This document shows positions 5,709 to 8,794 of a stretch of 8,794 bases of DNA, piece by piece. Source of the stretch: Thermoleophilia bacterium (GTDB lineage: Bacteria; Actinomycetota; Thermoleophilia; Gaiellales; Gaiellaceae); assembly GCA_014534415.1 (NCBI GenBank), contig JACVRM010000084.1:1-8794 (forward strand), given 5' to 3'. A model generated the notes under the pieces. The model was not told the origin of the DNA and searched no databases. It worked only from the letters and a program-made list of their open reading frames with translations. The translations under genes were made by a program, and so were the position numbers. Position 1 is the first letter of the stretch; each line of letters opens with the position of its first letter.

Positions 5709-6986
5709 ATGCTGCAACTCGTAAACGTCGGACACAAGTCGCTCGCCGATTACGCGACGATCGCTTCGCGCGGGCTCATGGAGGACATCAGACGCTTGGC
5801 GTCGCCCCTCGAGGGCAGCCGCGTGCTTCACCTGTCGGCGACGGCGTTCGGAGGCGGGGTGGCCGAGATCAACTACACGCTCGTCCCGCTGATGCAGGAC
5901 GTGGGGCTCGACACCGAGTGGCGGATCATCCACGGCCAGGACGAATTCTTCGACGTCACGAAGCGCATTCACAACGCGCTCCAGGGCAGGCCGGAAGGCC
6001 TCACGCCCGAGCACGAGGACACCTACCACCGCTACAACCGCATGAACGCGGACGAGTTCGAGGACGACTTCGACTTCGTGGTCGTGCACGACCCGCAACC
6101 GGCCGCGCTGCCCGAGTACCTCGGTGCGTCGCGCGCGCGCTGGATCTGGCGCTGCCATATCGACCTCTCCGAGCCGTTCCGGCCCGTGCTCGACTTCCTG
6201 GCGCCTGCCCTCTCGCGCTACGAGGCGGCGATCTTCCACATGCCGGCCTACGTCCCGGACATCGCCAACCTCCCGCCCGCGTACATCTGGCCGCCCGCCA
6301 TCGACCCGCTGACGCCGAAGAACATGGCGCTCTCGCCTGAGGACGCGGCGTACATCGTCGACCAGTTCGGCATCGACGTCGATCGGCCGCTTCTCACGCA
6401 GGTGTCCCGGTTCGATCCCTGGAAGGACCCGTTGGGAGTGATCGACGCCTACCGTGAGGTCAAGCGGACGCATTCCGACGTGCAGCTCGCGCTCGTGGGC
6501 TCGATGGCGCACGACGACCCGGAGGGCTGGGAGTTCTACAACCAGACGGTCACGTACGCAGCCGGCGACCCGGACATCTTCATCCTGTCGAACCTCAACA
6601 ACGTCGGCTCGGTGGAGGTCAACGCCTTCCAGGTGCACTCGAATGCGGTGCTCCAGAAGTCGATCCGCGAGGGCTTCGGGCTGACCGTCACGGAAGCGCT
6701 GTGGAAGGGACGGCCGACGGTCGGCGGGCACGTCGGCGGCATCCCGGCGCAGATCGTCAACGGCGAGTCGGGGTGGCTCGTCGACTCGCCGACGGAGTGC
6801 GCTGAAGCCTGTCGCGAGATCCTGGACGAGCCACAGGCCGCTCGTCAACGCGGCCTGCGGGGCAAGGAGACGGTCCGTCGCCACTACCTCACGCCGCGGC
6901 TCCTGCGCGACTGGCTCGCGCTCTTCAACCGGCTCGCCGGGAACGACGTGGGCGAGACGCAATTGGTCGTGGCAACGGCCGCGTAG
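5709..6986 (+). CDS. treT: Trehalose synthase, TreT type (GT4 glycosyltransferase)
   Basis: 425 residues with a GT-B fold. The N-terminal half carries HLSATAFGGGVAEI (41-54), VVHDPQP (125-131) and RCHIDLS (149-154 core); the C-terminal half carries VSRFDPWKDPLGVI (232-245), with R234 and K239 in the position expected to hold the donor phosphates, and SIREGFGLTVTEALWKG (318-334) containing the retaining-GT EX7E motif (E321, E329). This pattern matches TreT, which makes trehalose reversibly from NDP-glucose and glucose in the cytoplasm and is known from archaea and from Rubrobacter xylanophilus. The frame is open for 97 codons upstream of 5709, but those overlap the RsbW-like gene in another frame and show no family similarity, so the ATG at 5709 is chosen. 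It has no Shine-Dalgarno sequence; a strong palindrome sits 9 nt before it. otsA follows after 29 bp. The main alternative is another trehalose-metabolising GT4 such as a trehalose phosphorylase. Confidence 0.82.
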   Translation: MLQLVNVGHKSLADYATIASRGLMEDIRRLASPLEGSRVLHLSATAFGGGVAEINYTLVPLMQDVGLDTEWRIIHGQDEFFDVTKRIHNALQGRPEGLTPEHEDTYHRYNRMNADEFEDDFDFVVVHDPQPAALPEYLGASRARWIWRCHIDLSEPFRPVLDFLAPALSRYEAAIFHMPAYVPDIANLPPAYIWPPAIDPLTPKNMALSPEDAAYIVDQFGIDVDRPLLTQVSRFDPWKDPLGVIDAYREVKRTHSDVQLALVGSMAHDDPEGWEFYNQTVTYAAGDPDIFILSNLNNVGSVEVNAFQVHSNAVLQKSIREGFGLTVTEALWKGRPTVGGHVGGIPAQIVNGESGWLVDSPTECAEACREILDEPQAARQRGLRGKETVRRHYLTPRLLRDWLALFNRLAGNDVGETQLVVATAA

Positions 6987-7000
6987 CGCGCTGCCCTCGC

Positions 7001-7006
7001 TAGGGT
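7001..7006 (+). promoter_or_regulatory. Possible -10 hexamer before otsA
   Basis: TAGGGT keeps only the TAnnnT positions and ends 9 nt before the otsA ATG at 7016. The spacing matches the other near-leaderless promoters in this window. A GGAGGA at 7010-7015 abuts the ATG and is too close to work as a normal ribosome binding site. Read-through from treT, only 29 bp away, is likely in any case. Confidence 0.25.
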
Positions 7007-7015
7007 CCCGGAGGA

Positions 7016-8500
7016 ATGCCGGGACGGCGGAAGCTGATCATCGTCTCGAACCGCGGTCCGGTCGGCTACACGCTGGGCCACGATGGCGAGCTCGCCGCGC
7101 GGCGCGGCGGCGGCGGGCTGGTCACGGCGCTGCGCAGCCTCGTCAGCCACCACGACGTCACCTGGATCGCGAGCGTCATGAGCGAGGGTGATCGTCTCAT
7201 GGTCGAGCGGCACGATGGCCACGCGTGGGAGGAGCGCGCGCGTGACGGCTCCGAGTACCGGCTGCGGCTCGTCTGGCACCCGCTCCAGGCTTACGACTGG
7301 TACTACAACGTGGTTGCGAATCCCGTCCTCTGGTTCGCCCAGCACTACCTCTGGGACCTCGCTGCTTCGCCGGACTGGGACCACGGGTTGCACAACGCCT
7401 GGCACAACGGCTACTTGGCGGTCAACGCCAATTTCGCCAGTGCGGTGCTCTCGGAGCTCGAGCGGGAGCCTGACGCGGCCGTCTTCTTCCACGACTACCA
7501 CCTCTACGTCGTCCCCCGGCTCGTGAGAGAGAGGGCGCCGCAGGCGACGCTGGCGCACTTCGTTCACATCCCCTGGCCGCAGGCGGACTACTGGCGCGTG
7601 CTTCCCGAGGAGATCCGCCGGGCGGTGCACGAGGGGATGCTCGCGAACGACGTAGTGGGCTTCCACACGGAGCGCTGGCGCCGCAACTTCCTCCGCAGCT
7701 GCGAGGACATCGTCGAAGCCCGCGTCGACTACGACGCGTCCGAGGTCGTGCACGGGGGCCGCCGCGTGGCCGCGAACGCGCGGCCGATCTCGGTCGATCC
7801 ACCCGAGTTCGAGGAGCTCTCGGAGAGCGACGCCGTGTTGTCCGAAGAGGCAACTATCCTCTCGAGTCGCCGTGATTACCTGGTTCTGCGCGTGGATCGC
7901 ACCGATCCGTCGAAGAACGTCGTTCGCGGGCTGCGCGCGTACGAGCTGTTTCTCGAAGCGCACCCCGAGCTGCACGGGCGCGTCCAGATGCTCGCCCTTC
8001 TCGATCCGTCCCGGCAGGACATCCCCGAGTACGCGGAGTACCTGGCCGCGATCCAGCGCGCCGCGCGCACCGTCAACGACCGTTTTCAGCAGCCCGGCTG
8101 GGTGCCGCTCGACCTCCAGATCGCGGACAACTTCGCGCAGTCGGTCGCCGCCTACAAGCAGTTCGACGTCCTGCTCGTCAATGCCATCTTCGACGGCCTG
8201 AACCTCGTGGCGAAGGAGGCGCCGCTCGTCAACGAGCGCGACGGCGTTCTCGTGCTTTCGGAGAACACAGGCGTGCACGAGGAGCTCGGCGACTGGGCGC
8301 TGACCGTCAACCCGTTCGACGTGGCCGGCCAGGCGGAAGCGATCTTCAGTGCGCTGACGATGTCCGCAGAGGAGCGGCGCCGCCGCATCGAGGCGATCCG
8401 TACCACGGTGCGCGAGCACGACATCGGCCGCTGGATCGCCGACCAGCTGGCCGATCTCGAAAGGGCCGACACGGGGCCGATGGCGGCCGTCGAGGCGTGA
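7016..8500 (+). CDS. otsA: Trehalose-6-phosphate synthase-like glycosyltransferase (GT20, OtsA family)
   Basis: 494 residues, close to the usual OtsA length; no fused phosphatase domain. From recalled alignment to E. coli OtsA, the substrate residues map with the same spacing: R13 (R9) in SNRGPV, Y97 and W106 (Y76, W85) in YYNVVANPVLW, D160 (D130) in HDYHL, H184 (H154), R295 and K300 (R262, K267) in VDRTDPSKN, R333 (R300) in DPSR, and D393/E401 (D361, E369) in DGLNLVAKE. It should transfer glucose from an NDP-glucose to glucose-6-phosphate. Because R13, Y97 and R333 are kept, a phosphorylated acceptor is likely. Variations are HIPWP for HIPFP, AIFDGLN for PLRDGMN, and ISVDP for PIGIE, so the enzyme is divergent and another acceptor, as in glucosylglycerol-phosphate synthase, cannot be excluded. 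The matching phosphatase (otsB) is not in the window. The stop overlaps moaC by four bases. The ATG at 7016 directly precedes the KLIIVSNRGPV strand. Confidence 0.85.
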   Translation: MPGRRKLIIVSNRGPVGYTLGHDGELAARRGGGGLVTALRSLVSHHDVTWIASVMSEGDRLMVERHDGHAWEERARDGSEYRLRLVWHPLQAYDWYYNVVANPVLWFAQHYLWDLAASPDWDHGLHNAWHNGYLAVNANFASAVLSELEREPDAAVFFHDYHLYVVPRLVRERAPQATLAHFVHIPWPQADYWRVLPEEIRRAVHEGMLANDVVGFHTERWRRNFLRSCEDIVEARVDYDASEVVHGGRRVAANARPISVDPPEFEELSESDAVLSEEATILSSRRDYLVLRVDRTDPSKNVVRGLRAYELFLEAHPELHGRVQMLALLDPSRQDIPEYAEYLAAIQRAARTVNDRFQQPGWVPLDLQIADNFAQSVAAYKQFDVLLVNAIFDGLNLVAKEAPLVNERDGVLVLSENTGVHEELGDWALTVNPFDVAGQAEAIFSALTMSAEERRRRIEAIRTTVREHDIGRWIADQLADLERADTGPMAAVEA

Positions 8501-8794
8501 GCTCGCCGGAGCTCTCGCACGTCGACGAGGCGGGCCGGGTGCGCATGGTCGACGTCGGCGCGAAGGAAGAGTCGCGGCGGCGCGCCGTCGCGCAGGCGAC
8601 GGTGCGCATGCGGGCCGAGACGGCAAGTCGGCTGCGCGGGCTGCCGAAGGGGGATGCGCTCGCGACCGCCGAGCTGGCCGGCGTCATGGCCGCGAAGCGA
8701 ACGAGCGAGCTCATCCCGCTCTGCCATCCGCTCCCCATCTCCCACGTCGACGTGTCGGCGGAGTTGCGCGACGACGGCGTGGAGATCACTGCGA
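8497..8794 (+). CDS. moaC: Cyclic pyranopterin monophosphate synthase MoaC (3' end cut by window)
   Basis: 99 residues are visible; the C-terminus, including the conserved DM-K region with its catalytic Lys, is beyond the window. MoaC acts after MoaA in molybdenum cofactor synthesis, turning the 3',8-cyclo-GTP intermediate into cyclic pyranopterin monophosphate. Family motifs are clear: HVDEAGRVRMVDVG (8-21), the KGD with K51, AGVMAAKRTSELIPLCHPLP (61-80) with K67 and H77, and HVDV (83-86). K51 and H77 even keep the E. coli numbering, which supports the chosen start. That start is a GTG overlapping the otsA stop (GTGA), so translation is probably coupled to otsA. A functional link between trehalose synthesis and molybdenum cofactor is not obvious; the overlap may only reflect genome compaction. 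Other moa genes may follow outside the window. Confidence 0.95.
   Translation, partial: MSSPELSHVDEAGRVRMVDVGAKEESRRRAVAQATVRMRAETASRLRGLPKGDALATAELAGVMAAKRTSELIPLCHPLPISHVDVSAELRDDGVEITA

Noticed and set aside
5700..6962. Minus-strand open frame of 420 codons opposite treT
   Set aside because: Arg/Val/Asp/Leu-rich shadow of the treT codons with no domain features.
6984..7002. TAGCG...CGCTA stem-loop between treT and otsA
   Set aside because: Only five pairs with a nine-base loop and no T-run; it overlaps the candidate otsA -10, so neither reading is strong.
6884..8626. Long minus-strand open frame of 580 codons opposite otsA and moaC
   Set aside because: It mirrors the codon pattern of otsA/moaC, is rich in Arg/Val/Asp/Glu without any fold motif, and the plus-strand genes have clear conserved residues. 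Typical shadow frame in GC-rich DNA.
1..8794. tRNA, rRNA, CRISPR, transposase, integrase or attachment-site signals
   Set aside because: None seen on reading either strand; gaps between genes are all under 120 bp and no mobile-element proteins are encoded.

Overview
The window is strongly GC-rich DNA with G/C-dominated third codon positions and tightly packed genes. It carries seven protein-coding genes, two of them cut by the window edges, and no RNA genes, insertion sequences or CRISPR. A TreT-type trehalose synthase, a divergent OtsA, an RsbW-like kinase, and -10-like hexamers placed directly before start codons suggest a high-GC actinobacterium, perhaps of the Thermoleophilia or Rubrobacter type. 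That placement is inference, because no marker gene is present.

Left part (1-1618, minus strand): a membrane protein with an M28 aminopeptidase-like domain followed by several membrane segments. The fold landmarks are present, but most metal-binding and catalytic positions are replaced. It is probably a pseudo-peptidase. It is divergent from the next operon, with 52 bp between the two start codons.

Middle part (1671-5090, plus strand): an OmpR-type response regulator, a one-base-overlapping membrane histidine kinase, and then a membrane-anchored HtrA/DegP-type serine protease with a PDZ domain. The order resembles the mycobacterial MprA-MprB-PepD arrangement and suggests envelope-stress sensing coupled to extracytoplasmic protein quality control.

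Right part (5204-8794, plus strand): a small RsbW-like anti-sigma/serine kinase ATPase, a GT4 trehalose synthase (TreT), a GT20 trehalose-6-phosphate synthase-like enzyme (OtsA), and the start of moaC (molybdenum cofactor synthesis), which overlaps otsA by four bases. TreT and OtsA use NDP-glucose with glucose or glucose-6-phosphate, so this segment looks like a compatible-solute module next to a general-stress regulator. A perfect 30-bp palindrome lies directly in front of treT.

The most interesting leads are the apparently inactivated M28 membrane protein beside the stress two-component operon, the treT palindrome, the paired trehalose routes behind an orphan RsbW-like kinase, and the repeated leaderless-type promoter geometry. 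I do not see a clearly new multi-gene defence or mobile system here.
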